Source: PALSA-505 sp963762615 (GTDB taxonomy: Bacteria > Actinomycetota > Actinomycetes > Streptosporangiales > Streptosporangiaceae). Taken from it: a DNA stretch of 64,000 nucleotides. The stretch covers positions 1,240,001 through 1,304,000 of the forward strand of contig CAVXLG010000020.1 of NCBI GenBank assembly GCA_963762615.1, read 5' to 3'. Below the pieces are notes generated by a model. The model ran no database searches, was not told the origin of the DNA, and saw only the letters and a program-made list of their open reading frames with translations. A program made the position numbers and the translations under genes. The stretch's first letter is position 1, and every line of letters begins with the position of its first letter. Positions 25,548 to 33,918 of this stretch are shown here, one piece after another.

Positions 25548-26858
25548 TCAGTGGCAGCCGCCGGCCGCCCCGCCGGGGATGGTGGAGCAGGAGGCCGTGT
25601 CGTTCTGGTCGAAGCCGCCGAGGATCGACGCCCACTGGGCGCCTGCGGTGTTGTCCTCGCCGCCGAGGATCGACGCCCAGCCCACCTTCGTGGTGTTGCC
25701 GTCGCCGCCACTCACCGAGGACTGGTTGCCGCCGGCGCTGTTGGACCCGCCGCCGCTCACCGAGGAGTAGTAGGCACCCGCGGTGTTCTCCCAACCGCCG
25801 CTGACCGCAGCCTCGAAGCCACTCGCGGTGTTACCGTACCCGCCGCCGACCCAGCCCGCCTGGTTGGTCTTCGCCTGGTTGGTGTCCCCGCCGCTGACCG
25901 AGCCGTACTGACCGCTGGCGAGGTTGCCCGTACCGCCGCTGACCGCCGCGTCGTTGCCGGAGGCGGTGTTCTGGAAGCCTCCGCCGACCCAGGCTCCGAA
26001 ACTGGTCTCCGCGTGGCCGATGTCCCCGCCGCTGACCGAAGCGGCGGTGCTGCTGGCGGAGTTGCCGAACCCCCCGCTGACAGAAGCCTCGGTGCCCAGG
26101 GCCGTGTTGGTCGATCCACCGGTGACCGAGGCGAACGGTGCGCCGATCGCGTTGTTCTGGCCGGCAAGCAGACCGCCGTAGCTGCTCCAGCTGTTGTCGT
26201 CGCCGACTATCAGGTTGTGCGAGCCCGACTGCGCATAATTATCGGGATTGTCGTTGTACCCGATGATGAGGTTGCCCAGCCCGTTCGGCGTGGTCTCCGA
26301 ACCCGTGCCGTTCACGAGCTGGATGTTCTCGCCCGAGACAGTCAGGGTCTCGTCACCGTTCACGACGCTGCGGGTCACCCCGGTGAGCAGGGCCTGCAGC
26401 GTGGACACCTGGGACTGCAGCGTGGACACCTGGGACTGCAAGGTGGACACGTTGCCCTTCAGGGTCGTGACCTCACTCTGAGGGGCGAGCGAGAGCGTCG
26501 TCATGCCCGCCTTGCAGGTGCCGCCACTCGGATAGCTCACCACGCCCTTCGTGCTCGCGCACAGCACCACCGCGCTTGCTGCCTCGGGCCGCGCGCCGGC
26601 CGCGCGCCTGGCCGCGGAGTTCGCCCTGGCCGCGTGGGTGGAAGCCGCCGCCGACCCGGCGGCCAGCCCCACGCCCAGCGCAGCCGCGAACGCCCCGAGG
26701 GCCCCGAGCAGCACCCACCGCAGCCGCAACCCGCCGGCCGGACCCGACTGCACACCCCCGACCTGCGCACAGCCGCAACCGTTCATGATCCTCATCTCCT
26801 CGGCCGGTGCCGGCAGCGGTGCAGATGAGGGACCGAAGAAGCGGAGGAATGACTTCAT
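25548..26858 (-). CDS. Surface repeat protein with YadA-head-like beta-roll repeats
   Basis: 436 residues from ATG 26858, with AAGGAG 8 bases upstream. The N-terminus has one hydrophobic helix (LRWVLLGALGAFAAALGVGLAAG) serving as signal or anchor. A short coiled coil follows (VSTLQSQVSTLQSQVSTLQALL). Residues about 220-430 are about 14-16-residue repeats of the form N-x-A-x-G-x-x-A-S-V-S-G-G (for example TASGNDAAVSGGTGNLASG), the pattern of left-handed beta-roll heads in trimeric adhesins. No outer-membrane anchor exists, as expected in a Gram-positive. A role as secreted or cell-surface trimeric fibre is inferred. Confidence 0.75.
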   Translation of the reverse strand: MKSFLRFFGPSSAPLPAPAEEMRIMNGCGCAQVGGVQSGPAGGLRLRWVLLGALGAFAAALGVGLAAGSAAASTHAARANSAARRAAGARPEAASAVVLCASTKGVVSYPSGGTCKAGMTTLSLAPQSEVTTLKGNVSTLQSQVSTLQSQVSTLQALLTGVTRSVVNGDETLTVSGENIQLVNGTGSETTPNGLGNLIIGYNDNPDNYAQSGSHNLIVGDDNSWSSYGGLLAGQNNAIGAPFASVTGGSTNTALGTEASVSGGFGNSASSTAASVSGGDIGHAETSFGAWVGGGFQNTASGNDAAVSGGTGNLASGQYGSVSGGDTNQAKTNQAGWVGGGYGNTASGFEAAVSGGWENTAGAYYSSVSGGGSNSAGGNQSSVSGGDGNTTKVGWASILGGEDNTAGAQWASILGGFDQNDTASCSTIPGGAAGGCH

Positions 26859-27118
26859 GACGACAACTCCTTGAGCGGTGCCCAGTGGGATAACCAAAAT
26901 TATGCTCGCGCCGTCCGGCGACAGCCGCGCGCAGATCATCAGTTCGGACGCAACCTGCAGGGGCGGGTCGCCGGGCAGTAGGTGAAGAGCACGTGCCAAT
27001 TGGGGGTTAGATTGGCTGCGGTGCTGGGGGTGCGCCATCACCGGCCAGGGCGTAACCCTGGCCCGGGGACTGGTGACTGCCGGGCTGCCCGGGCACGGGG
27101 TTCCGGGGAGCGGGCGGG

Positions 27119-30100
27119 ATGTGCGGGGGCCTCGTGACGGAAGGCGGATCCACGGTGCACGGCAGCCACTTCGACCCGTTCGGTACCGCGGAGTTGCGCC
27201 GCCTCGTGCTCGATGCCTGGGCGGCGTCGCCCGCGCGGTTCCGTGAGGATGCCAACGCGGAGGAGGACTACGCGCTGGGTGGCTACCGGGACCGCGTCGT
27301 GGTCGAGCTGGCGCAAAACGCGGCTGATGCGGGGGCGCGCGCCGGGGTGGCAGGCCGGCTGCGGCTGACATTGCGGGACGCAACGCTGATAGCCGCGAAC
27401 GTGGGGGCGCCGCTGGACGCGGCGGGCGTCGCGGCATTGTCGACGCTGCGTGCTTCCAGCAAGCGAGGATCCGGCGCGCACGAGATGGCGGTCGGCAGGT
27501 TCGGCGTGGGTTTCGCTGCCGCTGTGGCGGTCAGCGAGGAGCCGAGCATCTCCTCGGTCACCGGCGCGGTGAGCTGGTCGAGCAGCGCCGCCCGCGACCT
27601 TGTCCAGCAGATTCCGGCATTGGCTGGCGAGCTGGCCGCGCGGTCGGGTCACCTGCCCGTGCTGCGGCTGCCGTTCCCGTCCGGCGGCTCGCCCCCGGCA
27701 GGCTTCACGACAGCGGTCACGTTGCCGCTGCGCGACGAGGCGGCTGGCCGGCTCGTCAGCCGGCTGCTCGCCGAAACGGGGCCCGCGCTGCTGCTGGCGC
27801 TGCCCGCGCTCGCTGCCGTCGAGATCGAAGCCGACGGCGTGACACGCACGCTTACCGCGGCGCATGACGGCGACGGCGTCACCATCACCGTTGACGGCTC
27901 AGCCTCCAGGTGGCGCACGGAAACCGCGGGCGGCGTCGCCGATCCTGCGCTGCTCGCCGACCGCCCGGCCGAAGAGCGCGCCCGCTCGTCGTGGTCGGTG
28001 CGCTGGGCGGTGCCGGTCACCCCCGGCGGGCCGGACGGTGACGCTCCGGCCGGCCGGCTGCCAGAGGGGGTCGGCGCTGTCGTGCACGCGCCCACGCCGA
28101 CCGATGAGCCACTCGGCCTCCCGGCGCTGCTGCTCGCCTCGTTCCCGCTCAGTACCGACCGCCGTCACGTCGCACCGGGCCCGCTCACCGACTTCCTTGT
28201 CAACCAGGCCGCCGAGGTCTACGCTCGGCTGCTGCCCAGCCTGAGGCCAGGTGACGGCCTGCTCGATCTGGTCCCGGGACCGGTCGGGCTGGGCGAGCTG
28301 GACGCGCAGCTGCGGCGGGCGATCCTGGCGCGGCTGCGGGAGACGGCGTTCCTTCCCGCCGCGCGGCACCGCGGCCAGCGAATCCGGCCGCGTGACGCGG
28401 TCGTCCTTGAGCCGGCCGTCCCGGGGCTCACCGGCTACCTCGCGCCGGTGCTGGACGGCCTGATCGAGGGGCCGGCCCGGCATCCCGCCTACGCGGTACT
28501 CGGCGTCCGGCGGCTGCCGATGGCCGAGCTTGCCGACCTGCTCGCCTCGCTCGACCGCGATCCGGCCTGGTGGCGGCGGCTGTATGAGGCGCTGGCCGGC
28601 GCGGCCCCGGGCGAGCTCGGCGCGCTGCCGGTGCCGCTGGCTGACGGACGGCTGGTGCGCGGCCCGCGCGGGCTGCTGCTGCCCGCGTCCGGCCTCGATC
28701 ACCCCGGGCAACTGTCGCTGCTCGGCCTGCGCATCGTGCATCCTGGCGCAGCGCACCCGTTGCTCACCCGGCTGGGCGCGACCGAGGCAACGCCGCGCAG
28801 CGTCCTGGCCGATCCGGCCGTGCGCGCTACCGTCGCGGACTCCTACGACTGCGACGATCCCGGGCCCGTCGCCGAGGCGGTGCTCAGCCTCGCCGCAGCC
28901 GCGCACCTGCGGCCGGGTGACCAGCCCTGGCTCGCGGATCTGGCGCTGCCGGGCGCCGACGGCGAGTGGTATCCGGCGGGTGAATTGCTGCTCCCGGGCG
29001 GCCCGCTGGCCGAGGTGGTCGCGGCGGACACGCCGTTCGGCACCCTCAGCCCGGCGATGCTCGAGCGCTACGACGCCGCGACTTTCGAGGCAGTCGGAGT
29101 GCTGTCGTCATTTGCCCTGCTGGCGGCCGAAGACGTGCCCCTTGATGCGCCGGACCTCGACCTGGATGGTGTCAAGGAGTGGGCGGCCGACGCATGTGCG
29201 CAGCTGCCCGGCGGCGCCGCGCCGCTGGTGGCGGCCGAGGTACTGGCGGTCCGCGACCTTGAGCTCGTGGACCCGGCGCGCTGGCCGCGGGCACTCGAGC
29301 TGCTCGCCGCTCCGCCTTTGCGGGCGGCGCTCGTCGAGCCCGCCCGGGTGCTGCTCGCAGACGGCCGCCGCGCCGATGTACCGTCCTACACCGCCTGGTG
29401 GCTCCGCCGGCATCCGGTCCTCGGCGGCCGCCGGCCCGCCGACGTGCGCGCCGCCGGCACGGACCCGCTGCTCGCGGGCCTGTACGACGAGGGCGCCCTG
29501 CCAGCGGATCCGGAAGTCGCGCGCGCGCTCGCAGTACGCACCTCGCTGACTGAGCTGCTCGCCGAGCCGGGCGGGCCGGACGAGCTGCTGGACCGGCTGG
29601 CGGACCCGGGGCGGCCGGTGACGCGGGCCCAGTTGCGGGCGCTGTGGACCGCGCTTGCGGCCGTCGCCGAGGCCGCACCGCCGGACCGGGTGCGCGCGGT
29701 ATGCGGTGACGAGATTGTCGTAGCCGACGCCGGGGACGCGCTGGTGCTCGACGCTGCGGACCTGTGGCCGCTCGTGGCCGCCCGGCCGCTGGTGCTGGCG
29801 CCGCACGACCGGGCCATCCGGCTCGCCGACCTGCTAGACCTGCCGCTGGTCTCGGAGGAAATCGCCGGCCTGGTCGAGTCGGCGCCGGTACGCCGCCCGG
29901 TCCCCGCGATCGTGCGCGCGGTGCTGCCCGACGCTCCGCCGACCTACTACGCGCACGACCCGCTCGTTGTGGACGGCGTTCGCGTGCCCTGGCGCTACAC
30001 CCTCGGCGCGGTGCACGCAGCCGGGCCCGGCGGCCTCGCCTGCGGGCTGGCGTGGGCGTCGGGCATGTGGTTCGCGCGGCACCTGCTCGCCGCGCTGCTG

Positions 30101-30172
30101 GGCGACCCCGGCGCGGCCGCCCGCCTGCTCGCGGAGGCCGACCTGGACCGCGATCCACCGCCCGGGCACTAA
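27119..30172 (+). CDS. Large protein with sacsin-type N-terminal GHKL ATPase domain
   Basis: 1,017 residues. Residues about 20-180 show a GHKL/HSP90-like ATP-binding fold: the N-box in VVVELAQNAADAGARAG, the second nucleotide motif in LIAANVGAPLDAAGVAALSTLRASSKRG and the glycine lid in VGRFGVGFAAAVAVSE. The rest is rich in Ala, Leu, Asp and Pro with no recognised catalytic motif and ends in an ERDPPPGH-like tail. Such sacsin N-terminal ATPase-like proteins are widespread in actinobacteria and uncharacterised; a chaperone-like role is only inferred. An alternative start is GTG 27134. It is monocistronic, convergent with the ECF gene. Confidence 0.78.
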   Translation: MCGGLVTEGGSTVHGSHFDPFGTAELRRLVLDAWAASPARFREDANAEEDYALGGYRDRVVVELAQNAADAGARAGVAGRLRLTLRDATLIAANVGAPLDAAGVAALSTLRASSKRGSGAHEMAVGRFGVGFAAAVAVSEEPSISSVTGAVSWSSSAARDLVQQIPALAGELAARSGHLPVLRLPFPSGGSPPAGFTTAVTLPLRDEAAGRLVSRLLAETGPALLLALPALAAVEIEADGVTRTLTAAHDGDGVTITVDGSASRWRTETAGGVADPALLADRPAEERARSSWSVRWAVPVTPGGPDGDAPAGRLPEGVGAVVHAPTPTDEPLGLPALLLASFPLSTDRRHVAPGPLTDFLVNQAAEVYARLLPSLRPGDGLLDLVPGPVGLGELDAQLRRAILARLRETAFLPAARHRGQRIRPRDAVVLEPAVPGLTGYLAPVLDGLIEGPARHPAYAVLGVRRLPMAELADLLASLDRDPAWWRRLYEALAGAAPGELGALPVPLADGRLVRGPRGLLLPASGLDHPGQLSLLGLRIVHPGAAHPLLTRLGATEATPRSVLADPAVRATVADSYDCDDPGPVAEAVLSLAAAAHLRPGDQPWLADLALPGADGEWYPAGELLLPGGPLAEVVAADTPFGTLSPAMLERYDAATFEAVGVLSSFALLAAEDVPLDAPDLDLDGVKEWAADACAQLPGGAAPLVAAEVLAVRDLELVDPARWPRALELLAAPPLRAALVEPARVLLADGRRADVPSYTAWWLRRHPVLGGRRPADVRAAGTDPLLAGLYDEGALPADPEVARALAVRTSLTELLAEPGGPDELLDRLADPGRPVTRAQLRALWTALAAVAEAAPPDRVRAVCGDEIVVADAGDALVLDAADLWPLVAARPLVLAPHDRAIRLADLLDLPLVSEEIAGLVESAPVRRPVPAIVRAVLPDAPPTYYAHDPLVVDGVRVPWRYTLGAVHAAGPGGLACGLAWASGMWFARHLLAALLGDPGAAARLLAEADLDRDPPPGH

Positions 30173-30225
30173 CGTAGCAGCGAAGACGCATCCGGCGAGA
30201 AAATCCAGGACAGCTGGAAAGGCGG

Positions 30226-31491
30226 TCAGCGGAGCTCGGATCGCACGGTGCGCAGCCGGTCCTGCAGGAGGCGCTGTTCGGCTTCGCTGGGCGCCAGGGT
30301 CACTGCGGTGTGAAGTTCTCCGGCCGCCTCGCTCGTGTGGCCAAGCCGACGCAGGTTGTCCGCCAGGGCGGCGTGCCACAGATGTGAGTATTCCAGGTCG
30401 GCGATGGTCTTCAGGGCAGCCAACCCCGCCTCGGGGCCGTCGCGTTCGGTAACCGCGACCGCCCGGTTGAGCGCCACTACGGGGTTGGCCGTGATCGACC
30501 CGAGCAAGTCGTAGAGGCCGACGATCCGGTCCCAGTCAGTCTCCTGCCAGCTGGGCGCGGTGGAGTGGGCGGCGGCGAGGTGAGCCTGGATCTGATAGGG
30601 CCCGGCGACCCCGGCGGAACGGGCCACCGCCTCGGACAGCCACGCCGAACCCTCGGCGATCGCGGCGCGGTTCCAGCGGCTGCGGTCCTGGTCGGCCAGG
30701 GTCACCGGGTTACCGTCGGCGTCGGTGCGGGCGCAGGTGCGGGCCGAGGTCAGCAGCAACAAGGCAAGCAGAGAGAGTGTCTCGGGCTCGTCGGGCATCA
30801 GGCTGGCCAGCAAGCGGGCCAGCCGGATCGCCTCGGCCTCGAGATCGACACGGGCCACCGCGTCCCCGCCGGTGGGGGCGTGGGCCTCGGTGGCGATCAG
30901 GTACACCACGGCCAGCACTGCGGCCAGCCGGCCGGGAAGCTCCGCATCGGAGGGAATCGCGTAGGGGATGCGGGCCGTGGCGATCTTGGAGCGGACCCGT
31001 ACCAGGCGCTTCGCCATGGTGGCCTCAGGCACCAGGAAAGCGCGGGCGATGGCCGGCACGTCGAGCCGGGCAAGCGTGCGCAGCGAGAGGGCCACCTGAG
31101 CCTCACGGCCGAGCGCCGGGTGGCAGCAGGTGAAGATCAGGCGCAGCATGTCGTCGCGCAGAGAGGTCTCTGGCTCCATCGCCTCGATCGCGTCCTCGAT
31201 CTGGTCCGGCGCGGCCCCCGTTCCCCACCGGAACGCGGCGGCGGTCTCCTTGGCCGACCGGGCTGACTCGCGTCGCAGCAGGTCAAGCGCCTTGCGCCGG
31301 GCGACCACCGCCAGCCAGGCACGCGGATTATCAGGGATCCCCGTTCTGGGCCAAGCGTCCAGGGCGGTGATCGTAGCCTCGGAGAGCGCGTCCTCGGCGA
31401 CGGCCAGGTCGCCGACGGTCCTGGCCAGCGTGGCCAGCACCCTGAGACCTTCGCTCCTCAGCACCTCGGCCAGCGTGTCGGTGGCGTCCAT
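30226..31491 (-). CDS. ECF sigma factor of the ECF42/DUF6596 type
   Basis: RNA polymerase sigma factor of 421 residues from ATG 31491; a GTG at 31503 is the alternative. The sigma-2 region is at 5-80 (LARTVGDLAVAEDALSEATITALDAWP, NPRAWLAVVARRKALDLLRRE). The sigma-4 HTH is near 140-200 (LRTLARLDVPAIARAFLVPEATMAKRLVRVR). A long C-terminal TPR-like domain typical of the group ends in LEYSHLWHAALADNLRRLG. No anti-sigma factor gene is adjacent; in this group the C-terminal extension is thought to control activity. It lies 12 bp after a DGPF/YCII gene, the hallmark partner of ECF42 factors. Confidence 0.92.
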   Translation of the reverse strand: MDATDTLAEVLRSEGLRVLATLARTVGDLAVAEDALSEATITALDAWPRTGIPDNPRAWLAVVARRKALDLLRRESARSAKETAAAFRWGTGAAPDQIEDAIEAMEPETSLRDDMLRLIFTCCHPALGREAQVALSLRTLARLDVPAIARAFLVPEATMAKRLVRVRSKIATARIPYAIPSDAELPGRLAAVLAVVYLIATEAHAPTGGDAVARVDLEAEAIRLARLLASLMPDEPETLSLLALLLLTSARTCARTDADGNPVTLADQDRSRWNRAAIAEGSAWLSEAVARSAGVAGPYQIQAHLAAAHSTAPSWQETDWDRIVGLYDLLGSITANPVVALNRAVAVTERDGPEAGLAALKTIADLEYSHLWHAALADNLRRLGHTSEAAGELHTAVTLAPSEAEQRLLQDRLRTVRSELR

Positions 31492-31503
31492 GCCAGGGTG
31501 CAC

Positions 31504-31863
31504 CTAGGCGTGTACCGGCGCTATCGGGCGAAGCTCGATCTTCCCCCGCCAGGCGGCCGGGATCTGCGCCGCCCACGCGATGGCCTCGTCGAGGTCGGCC
31601 ACCTCCAGCAGGAAGTATCCGCCCAAGACCTCCTTCGCCTCGGCATAAGGGCCGTCGACCAGCAGGACGTCGCCGCCCTTGCCGCCCGAGACGGTGATGG
31701 TGGTCGACATGGCCACCGGGTGCAGAGCCTCGCCGCCGCGCATGACCCCGGCCTCGGTGGCCCGGCGGGCAAACTCGGTGTACTCGGGGGAGAACTCCGT
31801 CTCCGGCGGTGAGTCCCAGTACTGGTCCCGGTCGTAGTAGCACAAGGCCACATACAGCGCCAT
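31504..31863 (-). CDS. YCII/DGPF-domain protein
   Basis: 119 residues from ATG 31863, with AAGGAG 9 bases upstream. It has the core YVALCYYDRDQYWDSPPETEF, HPVAMSTTITVSGGKGGDVLLVDGPYAEAKE and GGYFLLEVADLDEAIAWA segments; DGPYAEAKE is the DGPF motif. The YCII fold is a small ferredoxin-like dimer with a conserved His. Its function in DGPF proteins is unknown, but they are regularly cotranscribed with, and probably controlled by, ECF42 sigma factors, as here. Confidence 0.92.
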   Translation of the reverse strand: MALYVALCYYDRDQYWDSPPETEFSPEYTEFARRATEAGVMRGGEALHPVAMSTTITVSGGKGGDVLLVDGPYAEAKEVLGGYFLLEVADLDEAIAWAAQIPAAWRGKIELRPIAPVHA

Positions 31864-31961
31864 CGTCAAGGCTCCTTCCGTTCAGCGGACCATGCCGTAC
31901 CGTTTTACCTGGGCGATCACCACTGCGCCAACCGCTGCCACAGCCTCGTACCCGTTTGGAT

Positions 31962-32005
31962 CCGGGTACGGGGCGGCTCCCCAGAAGGGAGCGCCCCGTA
32001 CCCGG
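31962..32005 (-). terminator. Strong hairpin just after the SnoaL-like gene, probable terminator
   Basis: The arms 31962-31981 and 31987-32005 pair almost perfectly (about 19 bp with one bulged G) around the loop CAGAA. The stem is CG-rich and lies 12 bp past the stop of the minus-strand gene ending at 32017. No T-run follows, as is common in high-GC actinobacteria. Confidence 0.6.
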
Positions 32006-32016
32006 AAGACGGCGCC

Positions 32017-32430
32017 TTAGCTGGCGGGGCTGTTGTGGTAGGAGGCGATGCGCCAGGCGCCGTCGCGCCTGACCAGCACCCAGGTCGCGCGCACCAGCCG
32101 CTCGCTCGCGACAGCGTCCTGCCCAGGGAAGATGATCCCGCCCTCGCTGACCACGATGGCCGTGTCGTCGGTGAGAAAACGGACATCCACCGGGTGGTCG
32201 GTCGCCCGCGACCCGCTGAGCGGGCCCGCGAACCCCGCGGCCATCGTGGCGCGGATCTCCTCGCGGTCCTTCTTGTAGACGCCGGGCTGGACCACACTGG
32301 CGTCGTCGGTGTAGTCGGCCACGAACGCCTCGGCGTCGTTGGCTTCCCACGCCTTGTACAACCCCGCGAGCACGTCGAGAATGGCCTGCCGGTCGGTGTC
32401 GGACCCTGCTGTGGTGGTCTTGCTGGTCAT
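32017..32430 (-). CDS. SnoaL-like / SgcJ-EcaC-type NTF2-fold protein
   Basis: 137 residues from ATG 32430, with a GAGGAGACC ribosome-binding site. The fold is supported by AILDVLAGLYKAWEANDAEAFVADYTDDASVVQPG, EEIRATMAAGFAGPL, VRFLTDDTAIVVSEGGIIFPG and the terminal RDGAWRIASYHNSP, which matches the SgcJ/EcaC family of conserved hypothetical proteins found near oxidoreductases and ECF sigma factors. Small-ligand binding or detoxification is possible; no reaction can be assigned. It lies upstream of the DGPF-ECF pair, separated by the hairpin. Confidence 0.85.
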   Translation of the reverse strand: MTSKTTTAGSDTDRQAILDVLAGLYKAWEANDAEAFVADYTDDASVVQPGVYKKDREEIRATMAAGFAGPLSGSRATDHPVDVRFLTDDTAIVVSEGGIIFPGQDAVASERLVRATWVLVRRDGAWRIASYHNSPAS

Positions 32431-32967
32431 CGGTCTCCTCGTTTCTCTGCGCGTGGTGGCGAGCGCCACCCGTGGGAAGGACGGACGAGCCCGCCCGGAG
32501 AGGACAACCCCGCGGCGCAAAGCTGGAAAAAAAATTGAACATCACCGTGCACAGGCTTGATCAGAGACCAGCCGGGGCGGCCTCCAAGACCTGTTCCGCC
32601 AGCCGGTCTGAGCCCTCATCCCTGGTCCGCCGTCGGCACGCTCCGCAAGCTCAGAGGTCCACGTGCAGCGGCGGCCTTCTGCCGCCCTCCGCGAGCCAGC
32701 TGGTGAGCATGACCCGGTCGATCGAGTCGGCCCGGCCGAGCCGGCCAGTGGCGTCGGCGTAGTCGCTGAGCTCATCGCGGGTGAACCAGCGGGCCTCCGC
32801 GAACGGATCGGTGGCACCGCGCGCCAGCCACCGCTGCCGCGAAATGACGGAGCGCGTCGAAGCCGGCCGCGCTGGCCGGCAGCGGACTGGGACGTCTACG
32901 GTGAAGACAAACCAAGCACAGGCGGTATGCACACGCGTTCACGTCGGCCAGCGGAAGGGATAACGGC
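32431..32967. other. Intergenic region with a possible NUDIX C-terminal fragment
   Basis: There is no intact gene in these 537 bp. On the minus strand, 32651 to about 32870 encodes DPFAEARWFTRDEL ... SIDRVMLTSWLAEGG, which resembles the end of NUDIX hydrolases of the NudC type. The upstream part carrying the NUDIX box is absent, so at most this is a decayed remnant. The divergent promoters of the SnoaL-like and dehydrogenase genes must also lie here, but I cannot point to them. Confidence 0.35.
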
Positions 32968-33732
32968 ATGGCCAGTACGCACCCGGGCACTGTCTTCGTC
33001 ACCGGCGCGAGCAGCGGCTTCGGGGCCGCGATCGCGCGCCGGTTCGCGACCGCGGGTGCCCGGGTCGTGGCCACCGCCCGGCGCGCGGACCGGCTCAAGG
33101 ACCTGGCCGCCGAACTGGGCCCGCGCGTGCTGCCGGTCGCACTGGACGTGCGCGACCGGGCCGCGGTGGCCGAAGCTGCCGGCACGCTGCCGACCGAGTT
33201 CGCGCAGATCGACGTGCTGGTGAACAACGCCGGCGCCGCCCTCGGCCTGCGCCCGGCCCAGGACGCGGACCTGGACGACTGGGACCAGATGATCGACACG
33301 AACTGCAAGGGCCTGGCCTACTGCACCCGGGCGATCCTGCCTGGCATGGTGGCCCGCCGCCGTGGTCACGTAGTCAACCTCGGCTCGGTCGCCGGCACCT
33401 ACCCGTATCCGGGCGGGAACGTCTACGGCGGCACCAAGGCATTCGTGCACCAGTTCAGCCTGAACCTGCGCAGCGACCTGCATGGCACGGGAGTACGCGT
33501 CACCTGCATCGAACCCGGCATGGCCGACACGGAGTTCTCCGTCGTCCGGTTCGGCGGAGACAAGGCCAAGGCGGACGCCGTCTACGCCGGGATGCAGCCG
33601 CTGACCGCCGACGACATCGCCGAGTCCGTGTACTGGGCGGCGACCCTGCCGCCGCACGTCAACGTCAACGTCATCGAGCTGATGCCGGTAGCCCAGAGCA
33701 TCGCCCCGTTCCAGATAGCCCGCGACAGCTAA
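32968..33732 (+). CDS. Short-chain dehydrogenase/reductase (YdfG-like, classical SDR)
   Basis: NAD(P)-dependent oxidoreductase of 254 residues. It shows the cofactor motif TGASSGFG, the Arg pair RRADRL favouring NADP(H), NNAG, the catalytic Ser in VVNLGSVAGTYPYPGG, and YGGTK for Tyr and Lys. The closing IEPGMADTEFSVVRFGGDKAKA segment resembles the YdfG 3-hydroxy acid dehydrogenase branch. ATG 32968 follows GGAAGGGA. Single gene. The substrate is probably a short hydroxy acid, by family only. Confidence 0.92.
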   Translation: MASTHPGTVFVTGASSGFGAAIARRFATAGARVVATARRADRLKDLAAELGPRVLPVALDVRDRAAVAEAAGTLPTEFAQIDVLVNNAGAALGLRPAQDADLDDWDQMIDTNCKGLAYCTRAILPGMVARRRGHVVNLGSVAGTYPYPGGNVYGGTKAFVHQFSLNLRSDLHGTGVRVTCIEPGMADTEFSVVRFGGDKAKADAVYAGMQPLTADDIAESVYWAATLPPHVNVNVIELMPVAQSIAPFQIARDS

Positions 33733-33918
33733 GCTGACCGGCCGCTGCAAAGCTACCGGCCGCTGCAAAGATCGCTCGGCGTAAAAGCGCTCGACCTCAT
33801 CCTGCTCGACGTCGGCGTCCCGCGGCTGGCTGCGGGGGTGACGCGTCGCCGTCCCGGCCAACTGCCGACGGCCGGCCGCCGACGCGGGAAACCGCAGGTC
33901 CGGCGGCCGGGCGGTTCG

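Noticed and set aside
26398..26450. Direct repeats of a GTGGACACCTGGGACTGCA-type unit as a regulatory array
   Set aside because: They lie inside the YadA-like gene and encode the coiled-coil heptads (STLQSQV), so the repetition is explained by protein structure.
25548..27437. Extension of the YadA-like gene to an upstream start at 27437
   Set aside because: The additional 193 residues are Arg/Pro-rich shadow sequence of the divergent sacsin-type gene. ATG 26858 has a good ribosome-binding site and is followed by a membrane helix.
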